Part shown: piece by piece, positions 21,849 through 30,681 of the stretch
Position numbering within the stretch: position 1 is the first letter of the stretch
Layout: every line of letters starts with the position of its first letter
Assembly (NCBI GenBank): GCA_903932535.1
Contig: CAIZGR010000506.1
Span: 1-37,305, forward strand
DNA: 37,305 nt
Origin: an uncultured Hyphomicrobiales bacterium
GTDB lineage: Bacteria; Pseudomonadota; Alphaproteobacteria; Rhizobiales; Beijerinckiaceae
Reading direction: 5' to 3'
The notes under the pieces: model-generated
Databases searched by the model: none
Seen by the model: the letters and a program-made list of their open reading frames with translations, nothing else
Told to the model about the DNA's origin: nothing
Translations under genes and position numbers: made by a program

Positions 21849-22569
21849 GGACACCGCAGCCCTCCGGGCCGACCTCGAGGCGCTCGCCAAGCGGGCGGAC
21901 GTCGCGCCGCGCAAGATCAAGACGCCCGAGGATCTCGCCGTCATCGGCAAGATCGTGCTCGACGCGCGCGCGCTGGGCCGCACTGTGGAGTCGACCCGGA
22001 CCGACGCGAAGGAGCCGCACCTGGCCGCCGGCCGGGAGGTCGACTCGTTCTTCGAGTCCACGTTCGGCCAGACGGTCAAGAAGCCGCCGAGCGGGCGCCT
22101 AGGGCGCATCCTGTCGGCGTTCCAGAAGGTCTCCGACGACCACGCCGCGGAGCAGGTCGCCAAGGCGCGTGCCGAGGCCGCGGCCGCCGCTGAGAGGGCG
22201 CGCAAGGAAGAGGCCGCCCGCATCGAGGCTGCCCGCAAGGCCGAGGAAGCCGGGCGCATCAAGAACGCCGGCGCGCACGCCGCGAAGGCGGAGGAGGCGG
22301 CAACGCGCGCTGCGGAGGCCGAGGCGCAGGCCCAAGCCAGCGCTGCCTCCCTCGTTCGCACCACCATCGACACCGGGCTGACGTCGTCGGCGCAGGAGAA
22401 GTGGGAGTTCATCGAGATCACCGATTTCCAAGCGGTGCCCCTCGATCTGCTCCGGCCGTACCTGAAGCGCGACGCCGTCGAGGCGGCGATCCGCTTCGCT
22501 GTCCGGCAGGGGATCACCACGATCGCCGGTGCCCGCATTGAGCAGACGGTGAAGGCGACGTACCGATGA
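21778..22569 (+). CDS. coiled-coil phage protein of the recombination module, 263 aa
   Basis: Starts at ATG 21778 after AAGGAG. The N-terminal third (PPQIGDNSQHLISEAL, then LARALAKRADV-like helices) is followed by a long Ala/Glu/Arg coiled coil (about residues 115-190) and a C-terminal domain (WEFIEITDFQAVPLDLLRPY). Proteins of this shape are common between exonuclease and RecT genes in phages; their exact role is not established. Possibly an annealing or replication accessory. Confidence 0.65.
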   Translation: MNVAAKPPQIGDNSQHLISEALSEDTAALRADLEALAKRADVAPRKIKTPEDLAVIGKIVLDARALGRTVESTRTDAKEPHLAAGREVDSFFESTFGQTVKKPPSGRLGRILSAFQKVSDDHAAEQVAKARAEAAAAAERARKEEAARIEAARKAEEAGRIKNAGAHAAKAEEAATRAAEAEAQAQASAASLVRTTIDTGLTSSAQEKWEFIEITDFQAVPLDLLRPYLKRDAVEAAIRFAVRQGITTIAGARIEQTVKATYR

Positions 22570-23288
22570 CCAAGCCCGCGCTCATCCACGTCGTCGACGT
22601 CGAGACGACAGGCCTTCTGGAGACGGACCGTGTCGTCGAACTAGCGGCAGTTGAGGTCACAGGGGTCGTCGCCGACCCGACGACCGGGCTGGTGCAGTGG
22701 CGCGTCGGAGCCCCTGTGTCGTCCTTCGTGAACCCGCAGCGCCCGATTCCGCCGGAGGCGAGTGGCGTCCATCATATTTGCGACGAAGATGTCTCCGGCG
22801 CGCCGTGGCTCGGCGACGCGATCGGCGAGGTTCTCCCCCTGTGGGAGACGACCGTCGATGTTGTAGCAGCCCACAACGCAAAGTTCGATAAGCCGTTCCT
22901 TCCGCCTCTGGCCGTCAAGCGGTGGATCTGCACATGGCGGTGCTCGATGCACGTCTTCCCTGACGCGCCATCGTTCAGTAATGGCGCGCTTTTTTACTAC
23001 CTCGGCTTCAAGCGCGGCCTCGGCGCCCCTGCCCCGCATCGCGCCGGCTTCGATGTGTGGATGACGGCGCATATCCTCACGCGCCTGCTAGAAGAGCGCA
23101 GCGTCGACGACCTCTTGAAGTTGAGCCGCAAAGCAGTGGTGCTGAAGAGGGTCCCGTTCGGGAAGCACTTCAACGAGCTTTGGACTGAGATCCCGGACGG
23201 GTATCTCGATTGGGCTTCGAAGCAGGACTTCGAGCCGGATGTCAAATTTACAGTCAAGACCGAGATCGCGCGGCGCGCCGCGCTCTAA
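22566..23288 (+). CDS. DnaQ-like 3'-5' exonuclease
   Basis: A 240-residue DEDD-family exonuclease. ExoI is VVDVETTGL (Asp11, Glu13), ExoII is AAHNAKFD (Asp108), and ExoIII is HRAGFDVW (His158, Asp163). The C-terminal segment KRVPFGKHFNELWTEIPDGY, then WASKQDF, resembles the small domain found on ExoX-like phage exonucleases. It would trim single-stranded 3' ends during recombination or replication. The start overlaps the previous stop. Confidence 0.85.
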   Translation: MTKPALIHVVDVETTGLLETDRVVELAAVEVTGVVADPTTGLVQWRVGAPVSSFVNPQRPIPPEASGVHHICDEDVSGAPWLGDAIGEVLPLWETTVDVVAAHNAKFDKPFLPPLAVKRWICTWRCSMHVFPDAPSFSNGALFYYLGFKRGLGAPAPHRAGFDVWMTAHILTRLLEERSVDDLLKLSRKAVVLKRVPFGKHFNELWTEIPDGYLDWASKQDFEPDVKFTVKTEIARRAAL

Positions 23289-23303
23289 CCCACAGGAGAA
23301 CCC

Positions 23304-24500
23304 ATGAGCAACGCAGGCACATCGCAGCAGGCGCCCCGAGGCGGCGGCGCGCTGACCGTCCTCAGGACCGAACTCGGGGCGATGCTGCCCGAGATCCAGA
23401 ACGCGCTCCCCGCGCACATCTCCAAGGAGAAGTTCGGGAGGGTCGCAATGACGGCAATCCAGGGGAATCCGGAGCTTCTCGAGGTCGACCGCCGGTCGGT
23501 CTGGAAGGCGTGCCTTCAGGCCGCACAGGACGGGTTGCTGCCGGACGGCAAGGAAGGCGCGATCGTCGTCCGCTGGAGCCCTAAGGGCAAGATGGCTGCA
23601 TGGCAGCCGATGATCGCCGGTGTTCGGAAAAAGGCTCAAAACGCCGGCTTGATCAGCACCTGGGACGTCGACGCCGTCTACGCCAACGACGAGTTCGAGT
23701 ACGAGAAGGGCGACAACCCTTTCATCCGGCACAAGCCCGCGCTGACGAACCGCGGCGCCCTCGTCGCCGCCTACTCGATCGCGACGCTGAAGGACGGCTC
23801 GAAGAGCCGCGAGATCATGGGCGTCGATGAGATCTACGAGATCCGGGACAACTTCTCGACGGCGTGGCAGGCATTCGCCGCGAAGAAGATCAAGTCGACC
23901 CCGTGGGCATCGTCGCCGGGCGAGATGGCCAAGAAGACGGTCGGGCATCGCCACGCCAAGGTGCTTCCGCTGTCGTCGGACATCCGCGAGTTGCTGCTAA
24001 AGGGCGACGACCTCCCGACCGCCGCGGAGGCGCTGCCGCCTCCGGAGCCGAACCGCGCGCGGCTCAGCATCGCGGGCCAGTTCGACATGATCGCCGGCGG
24101 CGACTCGTCTCCGGCGAACACGGACACGATCGACAACGAGACAGGCGAGATCGTGTCCGCCACCACGGAACCCTCCGACGATCGCAAGTCGGAGCCGGCG
24201 TCAGGGGACCTTGGCAGGCCTGACGCCAACGACGCGGGGGCTTCCACGTCCTCCCAGACGGCCCCCGCGTCCACCACCAAGGCCGAGCCCGCCAAGGGCA
24301 AGGCGGGCGCCGACGACAAGCGCGCCAAGGCGGCCGACCTCTTGGCTGTCGGCGAGAAGGTCGCGGCGCGCGAGGGCTACGGCGGCGTCAAGGACTGGAT
24401 CGAGGACCTCACCGGGTCCGAGGTCGCGCTGATCACACCCGAGTTCCACGACCGCTGGCGCGAGGTCGCCAAGCAAGCCGGCAAGCCGGTCGAATCCTGA
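23304..24500 (+). CDS. recT: RecT-family single-strand annealing protein
   Basis: A 398-residue protein. The RecT core covers about residues 15-240: SKEKFGRVAMTAIQGNPELL, SVWKACLQAAQDGLLPDGKE, the central region WQPMIAGVRKKAQNAG, then GALVAAYSIATLKDG and TPWASSPGEMAKKTVGHRHA. The C-terminal third is low complexity (Asp/Ser/Ala-rich) with a final small helical domain (KDWIEDLTGSEVAL). RecT anneals complementary strands produced by YqaJ-type exonuclease. Good coding start with AGGAG upstream. Confidence 0.9.
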   Translation: MSNAGTSQQAPRGGGALTVLRTELGAMLPEIQNALPAHISKEKFGRVAMTAIQGNPELLEVDRRSVWKACLQAAQDGLLPDGKEGAIVVRWSPKGKMAAWQPMIAGVRKKAQNAGLISTWDVDAVYANDEFEYEKGDNPFIRHKPALTNRGALVAAYSIATLKDGSKSREIMGVDEIYEIRDNFSTAWQAFAAKKIKSTPWASSPGEMAKKTVGHRHAKVLPLSSDIRELLLKGDDLPTAAEALPPPEPNRARLSIAGQFDMIAGGDSSPANTDTIDNETGEIVSATTEPSDDRKSEPASGDLGRPDANDAGASTSSQTAPASTTKAEPAKGKAGADDKRAKAADLLAVGEKVAAREGYGGVKDWIEDLTGSEVALITPEFHDRWREVAKQAGKPVES

Positions 24501-24520
24501 ACCAGAAGGAACCAGAGCAC

Positions 24521-24934
24521 ATGGACCACAAGCAATATGCCGTCGCCGCGATCGTCGAGATCGCCCGCGTCGAGCGAGACGAAAAGTCGGCGGGCCCGGT
24601 CGGGGCAAAAAGCCTGTCCGTCCGTCTCGGTCTGGCGCCGCGAGGCCTCGAGCTCCAGTTCCAGATCCTCCGCAGCGCGGGGATTCTGAAGAGCGTCCGT
24701 GGTCCTTTCGGAGGCTACGCGCTCGGGAAGCCGGCGAAGTCCCTCACGGTGCACGCCATCTATACGGCGCTCAAGCAGGCGCAGGACGACGAGATCCCGG
24801 AGGCCGATCTGCCTGAGGTGGCCGCCGTCTTCGCGACGTTCCAGCACGCGGCGAACGCGGCCGAGACCTACCTCTCGCGCGTCACGATCGCCGACCTGCT
24901 GGAGAAGGTCCCGGTCCAGAAGGCCGCGGCGTAA
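24521..24934 (+). CDS. Rrf2-like winged-helix regulator
   Basis: A 137-residue protein of Rrf2 shape: YAVAAIVEIARVERDEKSA, LSVRLGLAPRGLELQFQ, then the wing LKSVRGPFGGYALGKPA. The Cys triad that binds an iron-sulfur cluster in many family members is absent, so it would not sense iron or redox that way. It lies in the recombination operon just before a secreted protein gene; its target is unknown. Confidence 0.75.
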   Translation: MDHKQYAVAAIVEIARVERDEKSAGPVGAKSLSVRLGLAPRGLELQFQILRSAGILKSVRGPFGGYALGKPAKSLTVHAIYTALKQAQDDEIPEADLPEVAAVFATFQHAANAAETYLSRVTIADLLEKVPVQKAAA

Positions 24935-24981
24935 CCCCGAGCGCCGGCGGCGTCCGGCGCATTCACCTGAGGAAGACCAAT

Positions 24982-25344
24982 ATGAAACTCCTGACGCTCG
25001 CGCCGCTCGCGGTGCTCATGATGGCGCCGGCCTATGCCGAGGACATCCACAACTTCGTCGCTTGCGACGCCCTGACCGGGACGCCCGACGTCTGCGTCTT
25101 CAACATGACGAAGTCGCCGATCGTAGGGATCGCATGCGAGGGGTTCTTCGGGCACCGGCCGGTCGCGGTTCCGCGAGGCATCATCCCCGCCGGGAAGATG
25201 GCGGTCGTCAAATTCGACGTCGGCCACGGCGCCTGCAAGTCCGGCATCCATGCGACGTCGTCCGACGGGCACGACCATGTGATCCGCGGCCAGGACATCG
25301 ACACGTCGACCGTCCTCGACATCTCGTCCGACGGAAGTTGGTGA
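24982..25344 (+). CDS. secreted/periplasmic protein with signal peptide
   Basis: Starts MKLLTLAPLAVLMMAPAYA, a clean Sec signal peptide with an AYA cleavage site after about residue 19. The mature part of about 100 residues has four Cys (two probable disulfides: CDALTGTPDVC and CEG with GHGAC) and a beta-rich sequence. A periplasmic role such as altering the envelope or excluding other phages is an inference. Confidence 0.7.
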   Translation: MKLLTLAPLAVLMMAPAYAEDIHNFVACDALTGTPDVCVFNMTKSPIVGIACEGFFGHRPVAVPRGIIPAGKMAVVKFDVGHGACKSGIHATSSDGHDHVIRGQDIDTSTVLDISSDGSW

Positions 25345-25371
25345 ACCGAGGGCGGTAGCCCGCCGGTGTGG

Positions 25372-25391
25372 CCCCGAGCCGAAGATCGGGG
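25372..25391 (+). other. small hairpin between genes
   Basis: CCCCGA-GCCGAAGA-TCGGGG forms a perfect six-base-pair stem. The following CGACTTCTT is not a proper T tract, so it is at best a weak terminator or pause before the next ribosome site (AAGGAGG at 25401). Confidence 0.35.
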
Positions 25392-25411
25392 CGACTTCTT
25401 AAGGAGGCACC

Positions 25412-25576
25412 ATGCGCATTTCTTTCGCGACGACTCTCGCTGTCCTGGCGGCGATCGCCTTCGCTCTCGGCACCAATATGTGGGGCGGCGGCTTCTGGGC
25501 ATGGGTGATCGGGTGCGCCCTGATGGCCGCCGCCATTGTCGTCTCCTCGACTTGCCGGCGATCGAGGGCGCCATGA
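25412..25576 (+). CDS. small two-helix membrane protein, 54 aa
   Basis: ATG at 25412 follows a strong AAGGAGG. Two hydrophobic segments (ATTLAVLAAIAFALG and FWAWVIGCALMAAAIVV) are joined by a Gly/Trp turn, and a basic end RRSRAP should face the cytoplasm. Its stop overlaps the helicase start (ATGA). Function unknown. Confidence 0.65.
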   Translation: MRISFATTLAVLAAIAFALGTNMWGGGFWAWVIGCALMAAAIVVSSTCRRSRAP

Positions 25577-26682
25577 TGCGCGAATGGTCTGGCCAGCAGC
25601 AGGAAGCCATCAAGGCCGTGCGGGCATGGCTGCGCGACCGGAACGGGCCGCAGGTGTTCCGACTCTTCGGCTACGCCGGTTCCGGCAAGACGACGCTCGC
25701 GGTCGAACTCACGAACCACGTCCGCGGCGCCGTCTTGTTCGGTGCCTTCACCGGAAAGGCCGCGCTGATGATGCGCAAGAAGGGCTGCACGGACGCCAGG
25801 ACGATTCATTCCCTAATCTACCGCGTGGACGAGAATAACGACAGTTGGGAGCCGAAGTTCCGCCTTAACCGGGACAGTGAGGTCGCCGGCGCCGAACTGG
25901 TCGTGATCGATGAGGTCTCGATGGTCAACGAGGAACTCGCGCGCGACCTCCTGTCCTTCGGGACCAAGGTCCTGGTCATTGGAGATCCCGCCCAACTTCC
26001 GCCGGTCAGCGGGGCCGGCTACTTCATCAACGCTGACCCCGACTACATGCTGACGGAGGTCCACAGGCAGGCCCGCGACAACCCGATCATCCGGATGTCG
26101 ATGATCATCCGCGAGGGCGGCCGACTGGAGCGCGGGACCTACGGCGAGAGCCGCGTCATCAGCCGAGAGGATCTCACCCCAGAAGAGGTCATGTCAGCCA
26201 GCCAGATCCTGGTCGGCATGAACAAGACGCGGCGCGCCTACAACGCGCGGATGCGCCAGTTGCTCGAACGTCCAAGCCCGCTGCCGGTCGAGGGCGACAA
26301 GTTGGTGTGCCTCAAGAACGACAGAGAGAAGCGCCTCCTGAACGGCGGGCTCTGGACGGTCGCGAAGAAGGTCAAGCGACCGGCTGCGGACAAGGTCGCC
26401 ATGCACGTCCTTCCCGAGGACGCCGCCCCAGAAACCAAGTCGACCCGGATTGTCGTGCGGCGCGAGTTCTTCGAGGGGGGAGAGGAGGACCTCAGTTACG
26501 ACGACATGCGTGGCCTCCAGCAGTTCTTCTACGGATACGCCCTCACGGTCCACAAGGCGCAGGGGTCGCAGTGGCCTGACGTCCTCGTCTTCGACGAGAG
26601 CGGCGCCTTCCGGGAGCACCGAGCGAACCACCTCTACACTGCGGTTACCCGCGCCGCCGAGCGCGTCACGGTGGTGTGCTGA
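25573..26682 (+). CDS. RecD/Dda-like superfamily 1B helicase
   Basis: A 369-residue protein with the whole helicase motif set. Walker A is GYAGSGKTT (33-41), motif Ia is FTGKAALMM, Walker B is VVIDEVSMV, motif III is GDPAQLPPVSG, motif IV-like is LTEVHRQARDNPI, motif V is ALTVHKAQGSQW, and motif VI is YTAVTRAAERV. RecD/Dda helicases unwind DNA 5' to 3' and act in recombination-dependent replication. Between motifs IV and V an extra SH3-like region is present. Preceded by a coupled membrane protein; followed by NinB with a TGATG overlap. Confidence 0.9.
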   Translation: MMREWSGQQQEAIKAVRAWLRDRNGPQVFRLFGYAGSGKTTLAVELTNHVRGAVLFGAFTGKAALMMRKKGCTDARTIHSLIYRVDENNDSWEPKFRLNRDSEVAGAELVVIDEVSMVNEELARDLLSFGTKVLVIGDPAQLPPVSGAGYFINADPDYMLTEVHRQARDNPIIRMSMIIREGGRLERGTYGESRVISREDLTPEEVMSASQILVGMNKTRRAYNARMRQLLERPSPLPVEGDKLVCLKNDREKRLLNGGLWTVAKKVKRPAADKVAMHVLPEDAAPETKSTRIVVRREFFEGGEEDLSYDDMRGLQQFFYGYALTVHKAQGSQWPDVLVFDESGAFREHRANHLYTAVTRAAERVTVVC

Positions 26683-27056
26683 TGCGCATCACCCGCACCA
26701 TCCGCGCGGACACGCGCGCCGAGATCGCCGCGCTGGTGCGCGGTATGCCAGACGGCGGCCGGATCACGTTCGAGGACCCGGAGGCCTCCGCTCCCCACCT
26801 GGTCCGCATGCGGATCATGCTCGAGGAACTTGCGCGCCGGGTCGACTGGTACGGCCGGAGGCTTACCGCGAGGGAGTGGCAGCGCGTCTTTCTGGCGGCC
26901 GTGCGCGCCGCAGATATCGTGCCCGGGGTCGAAGAGGGCACCGCCTACATCCTGTTCGAGAAGAACGACGCGCCATCCGTAGTGGAGGCGTCCTGCATAA
27001 TCGAACTTGCGTACAAACTCGCCGCAGAGCGCGGCTTTACGTTTTCGGAGGGCTGA
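26682..27056 (+). CDS. ninB: NinB-like recombination protein
   Basis: A 124-residue protein with the NinB (lambda Orf) pattern: RRLTAREWQRVFLAAVRAAD in the middle and SCIIELAYKLAAERGFTFSE at the C-terminus. NinB binds single-stranded DNA and SSB, replacing RecFOR in phage recombination. Its position right after the helicase and in the RecT arm agrees. The start overlaps the helicase stop. Confidence 0.75.
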   Translation: MRITRTIRADTRAEIAALVRGMPDGGRITFEDPEASAPHLVRMRIMLEELARRVDWYGRRLTAREWQRVFLAAVRAADIVPGVEEGTAYILFEKNDAPSVVEASCIIELAYKLAAERGFTFSEG

Positions 27057-27058
27057 AG

Positions 27059-27574
27059 ATGGGTTTGGTTGGAATGTTCTTCTCGCGCAGGACCGAAGAA
27101 TTCACCTTTGCAGGAGAGGTCGTCGAGGAGCCGACGCCGGGGCACTTCCTGGTGAAGATGGACGTCGACCCCAGGATCGGAGTTGCGGGGTTCGAGTTGG
27201 TCTCCGCCTTCGCGATGGGCGACCCGGATGACGGGGAGGACTGGAGGTTCTTCCAGACGCGCGCCGACCTCGACCGCTGGCTGGAGTGGCTTTCGGAACC
27301 GTGCCCGGAGTGCGAGGCCGAAGTCGGCACCGCAATGAGCCGCGCACTCCCCCAGGCGGCCCGGGTCAAAGCCGCCGTCAGGCGCACGCTGGAGGCGCTG
27401 GATCTGGCGCCGATGCGCTACCGCGACGTCGACATCGTCGGGTTCGACGCGCTTTCCAGCACCGATTTGATCGAGCAGTACCGGACGGATGTCGGGGCGC
27501 TCTGGGTCCGCATCACAGACGCCGGGCGCGACGCGCTCGCAGCCAGCAAGAGCGATGCGGAGGCGGCGCGATGA
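27059..27574 (+). CDS. hypothetical protein, 171 aa
   Basis: N-terminal beta-rich half (TFAGEVVEEPTPGHFLVKMD), a CPECE pair (possible metal site), then helices. No known domain recognised. ATG at 27059, and the stop overlaps the next gene. Confidence 0.65.
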   Translation: MGLVGMFFSRRTEEFTFAGEVVEEPTPGHFLVKMDVDPRIGVAGFELVSAFAMGDPDDGEDWRFFQTRADLDRWLEWLSEPCPECEAEVGTAMSRALPQAARVKAAVRRTLEALDLAPMRYRDVDIVGFDALSSTDLIEQYRTDVGALWVRITDAGRDALAASKSDAEAAR

Positions 27575-27789
27575 CGCTGCCCCCGCACAGGATCGGCGAC
27601 AAGGGCCAGCGCTACGAGGTCCGTTATCGCGACGAAGACGACGCCATAGACGTGCGCCGAACGATCGGGTGGTCGAACGACCTTGCTGGGGCCGAGGGCA
27701 TGGCCGCCGCGTGGCGGCTGCGCCCATCCGCCGAGCACGTCTGGATCGTCGACAGACAGCCAGAGTCCAAACCAGGAGAAGCGAAGTGA
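27571..27789 (+). CDS. hypothetical protein, 72 aa
   Basis: Small beta-rich protein (GQRYEVRYRDEDDAIDVRR) coupled to both neighbours by start/stop overlap. Unknown function. Confidence 0.6.
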   Translation: MTLPPHRIGDKGQRYEVRYRDEDDAIDVRRTIGWSNDLAGAEGMAAAWRLRPSAEHVWIVDRQPESKPGEAK

Positions 27790-28268
27790 AAGTTGAAACC
27801 AAATACGTCGCCTTCGACGGCGAGGTCTTCGACACCGAGGGCGCCTGCCGCAAGCACGAGGCGACGCTCGCGCACGTCAGGATCGCCGGCCTCACCGCAG
27901 ACGAGATCGAGCGCGCCATCGGCATCTACGAGGTTCCGATCGACGAGCGTCCGCCGGCCGACACCGAACTCGCCACCGCGCTCGAGGACGTCGGGATCGC
28001 GCTTCAGCGCGCGCGGATCGCGAAGGGCGAGACGAAGCGCACGCGCCGGACGAAGGCGGAGATCGCGGCTGAGGCTGCGGTGCCGCGCGGGCACTCCGCC
28101 GTGGTTGCTGCGGCCGATGTCGTCGTCGACGCGCATGGCTGCGTCCTGAAGTCGGTCATCCATGACGCCGACCCGGAAGCCCCGCAGATCTCCGTCAACC
28201 CCGAGGACCGCCGCGGCCCGGACGACTCGACGATCGTCGAGGACTACAGCGCCGGAGAGGCCGCGTGA
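27786..28268 (+). CDS. hypothetical protein, 160 aa
   Basis: GTG start overlapping the stop upstream. The N-terminus KYVAFDGEVFDTEGACRKHE resembles short phage domains built on a beta hairpin plus helix. A Lys/Arg segment (KGETKRTRRTKAEIAAEA) suggests nucleic-acid contact. Acidic C-terminus. Not assigned. Confidence 0.6.
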   Translation: MKVETKYVAFDGEVFDTEGACRKHEATLAHVRIAGLTADEIERAIGIYEVPIDERPPADTELATALEDVGIALQRARIAKGETKRTRRTKAEIAAEAAVPRGHSAVVAAADVVVDAHGCVLKSVIHDADPEAPQISVNPEDRRGPDDSTIVEDYSAGEAA

Positions 28269-29869
28269 TGGCCGAGAAGACCTGCGAGTTATGCCGCTGG
28301 TGGGACTCCTCAATCCAGAGCGGCAGCGGGAACGGCGACGACGGCGTCTGCCGGGTCCTGCCTCCGAGACCCGACGAGCGCGACGGGAGGGCCTGCTGGC
28401 CCTTCACCCTCGACGTCGATTGGTGCCGCGCCTTCGAGGTGAACCCGAGCGCCGTCGCCGCCGATGCCGCGATCGCGGAGGTGGTTTCCTGTTGGCCTCC
28501 CCGACTACCTGCCGGCACTACCACTACGTCCGACCCACGTTCCCCCGGAACACGAAGACGCGCCCGCATCCTCGGTGAAAGCATCGACGCCATCACGGCG
28601 CAGGCTGAGGACGCGGAAGGACGTCTCGTTGCGTCCAGAGTTGCGCGCGAGCGGGCGGAACACGACGCCGATAATCACCGCGCCGCTTCAATCCGGTCCG
28701 GGAATGAGAATTACGCACTCCGCGTGCGCGCCGAGAAAGCCGAGCGCGAGTTGAGTGGCGCGCGCGGCCTCATTTCACGCGGCAAAGACCTGTGGTGCCG
28801 GATGCGCGGCCAGATCACCGCCCTCCGCGCCGAGGTCGCCCGACTGACGCAAGAACTGGCCGACGCCAAGCGCGCCCGCCACATCCTATCCGAGCAGGCG
28901 CACGACCACGCTGCCGTCATCCTCGCGCATCAGGAGGCGGAGAGCCGCCTGACGGCAGAGGCGTACAGGGCCGCACGAAACGCGACGAGCGACGAAGCCG
29001 CCCGGCTTCGCGAGGCGCTGATGAAGGCGCGCGGAATCGTCGTCGAAGACCGTGACGCCAGCGATTGCGCGGATGATCTGACGAACCTTTCCCGCTACGA
29101 CGCGGTGATCGACGCCATCGACGCCGCGCTCTCCGGGGCCGCGACCAGGCCGCGCCCTATCGACGCCGTCGACCAAAAGGAGGTCGATATTGTCGAGACC
29201 GGCTTGGCCGCATGGAAGGACGCCAAAAGCAAAGGCGCGATCGGTTTGTCGGCGATGACGGCGGCGTGGCGGGCGATGACCCGCATAGCCCTCGCCGGGA
29301 CCGCCCCCACTTCACCCGATGATCGACTGAAGCGTGGTGTCGCTTTTGACCAAAAAACTGAAGCGTCTGCGCCCTGCCCGCGCTGCCAATCCCGTGGCGT
29401 GACGAGCGCCTATTGCCGGGAGTGCGGGGGATCGGGGACCGCCCCCGCTGCGGTCGAGCCGGAGCCATGTCCTGCTTGCGGATACGTATGGGACAATAAT
29501 CCAAACGTGACCGTTCCTCCGCTTGCGTGGCGCCCGAAAGCCAACGGACTCGTCGCCGATACTCCGCGTGGGAGGGTTAGAATCCATCGCATCAACCCGC
29601 ACGGGTTGTCCTATCATCGCGTCACTTGGCCGGACGGCCGGCGCGCCACGAGGAACACTATCGAGGAGGCCAAACAGGCGGTCGTGGACGGATGGGGTCA
29701 TTGGGTAGCGACCCTCCCCATCGCCGCCCCCGCCGCGCCAGAGCCGCCGGCAGTCGTTTGCGACCGAACGGAGGATTGGGATTTCAGGCGCGGCAGACGA
29801 GACGGCGCACTCGATCTTCCGACCGCCGTTGGCCAGCGCACGCCTCAGAAGGACGCCAGCCATGACTGA
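28268..29869 (+). CDS. composite ORF: Cys-rich head, coiled coil, zinc-ribbon tail
   Basis: A 533-residue open frame. Residues 1-55 form a small Cys/Trp domain (CELCRWWD, GVCRVLPP, WCRAF) of a type that is often a separate phage gene. Residues 110-260 are a long coiled coil (AEKAERELSGARGLISRG, ALRAEVARLTQELADAK). A zinc-ribbon follows near residue 378 (CPRCQSRG, CRECGG, CPACGY), then a C-terminal domain (GLSYHRVTWPDGRRATRN). Codon bias falls around 28480-28580, where a different frame looks better, so two or three genes may be merged here by a missing stop or an indel. Function unknown. Confidence 0.5.
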   Translation: MAEKTCELCRWWDSSIQSGSGNGDDGVCRVLPPRPDERDGRACWPFTLDVDWCRAFEVNPSAVAADAAIAEVVSCWPPRLPAGTTTTSDPRSPGTRRRARILGESIDAITAQAEDAEGRLVASRVARERAEHDADNHRAASIRSGNENYALRVRAEKAERELSGARGLISRGKDLWCRMRGQITALRAEVARLTQELADAKRARHILSEQAHDHAAVILAHQEAESRLTAEAYRAARNATSDEAARLREALMKARGIVVEDRDASDCADDLTNLSRYDAVIDAIDAALSGAATRPRPIDAVDQKEVDIVETGLAAWKDAKSKGAIGLSAMTAAWRAMTRIALAGTAPTSPDDRLKRGVAFDQKTEASAPCPRCQSRGVTSAYCRECGGSGTAPAAVEPEPCPACGYVWDNNPNVTVPPLAWRPKANGLVADTPRGRVRIHRINPHGLSYHRVTWPDGRRATRNTIEEAKQAVVDGWGHWVATLPIAAPAAPEPPAVVCDRTEDWDFRRGRRDGALDLPTAVGQRTPQKDASHD

Positions 29870-30335
29870 CCATCGCGAGACGGCGCGTAAGATCGCCGAA
29901 GACGCCAGAGGATACGCCCTGTGCCCGCGTCCGGGAGAATCCGCGTACTGGATTTTCAAAAAGACCGAAGCCGAGTGCGCAGACGACATCGAAACCGCCC
30001 TCGCCGCCGCCGTCGATGCGCGCACCCGCGAGATCGTGGCGATTATCGACTGGTACGCGCAGCCGGAAAGATTTCAACCGTCCGAGTCGTGGCGCGAAGA
30101 AATGACCGTATCCGGCGTGTACGGGACGGCCGTCTCTGACGTGTGCGGGTGGCTCAGAGACGAGTTCGCCCGCGGCGTGGCCGATCCTGTTGCCGCAGAG
30201 CGCGTCGCATTCCTTCAGGGCAAGGACGCCGGGCGGGCGGAATGCAAAACGGTCGTGCGAGGTCACGTTTCGGACGCCATCGCGAAAAGAATTTGCGGGG
30301 CAATCGACGCCATCGCAGCACGGAAGGGGAAGTGA
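29862..30335 (+). CDS. hypothetical protein, 157 aa
   Basis: ATG at 29862 overlaps the end of the previous frame by eight bases. Mixed helical protein (TARKIAEDARGYALCPRP, then DIETALAAAVDARTREIVAI). The part DVCGWLRDEFARGVADP resembles helical accessory proteins of phages. No function assigned. Confidence 0.6.
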   Translation: MTDHRETARKIAEDARGYALCPRPGESAYWIFKKTEAECADDIETALAAAVDARTREIVAIIDWYAQPERFQPSESWREEMTVSGVYGTAVSDVCGWLRDEFARGVADPVAAERVAFLQGKDAGRAECKTVVRGHVSDAIAKRICGAIDAIAARKGK

Positions 30336-30337
30336 CC

Positions 30338-30679
30338 ATGGATCTGACCAAAGCCGCCACAGACGCCCTCGCCGAGCGCGAGCGGCAGCGGTCCGCCGAG
30401 GGCTGGACGGAGGCGCACGATGACGAGCATTGGCACGGCGAACTGGCGGACGCCGGAGCATGCTACATCGCCACCACCCGCGCTTACCGAGCCGATACGC
30501 TCGCCGGGCGGGATCACGAGCCTATCGCCGTCTACAGCGATCTGTGGCCGCGCGGCTGGAGGTGGAACCCGAAGACGCGCCGCGAAGACCTGGTGCGCGG
30601 GATCGCCCTTGGCCTCGCCGAGATCGAGCGCCTTGATCGGGCGGAAGCGCGTGAGAGCGCAGCGCGGAAGGGGAAGTGA
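30338..30679 (+). CDS. conserved small phage protein, 113 aa
   Basis: The N-terminal pattern ALAERERQRSAEGWTEAHDD, then HWHGELADAGACY, and the C-terminal RREDLVRGIALGLAEIERLD occur in a widespread phage family of unknown function. The conserved Glu/His/Asp in helices recall all-alpha NTP pyrophosphatases, but this is only a resemblance. Good ribosome site (GGAAGGGG) before the ATG at 30338. Confidence 0.65.
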   Translation: MDLTKAATDALAERERQRSAEGWTEAHDDEHWHGELADAGACYIATTRAYRADTLAGRDHEPIAVYSDLWPRGWRWNPKTRREDLVRGIALGLAEIERLDRAEARESAARKGK

Positions 30680-30681
30680 CC

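Noticed and set aside
21315..22589. Minus-strand frame of 424 codons
   Set aside because: Antisense to YqaJ and the coiled-coil gene. Arg/Ser/Ala-rich shadow composition.
23088..23954. Minus-strand frame of 288 codons
   Set aside because: Antisense to the exonuclease and RecT genes, which are clearly real.
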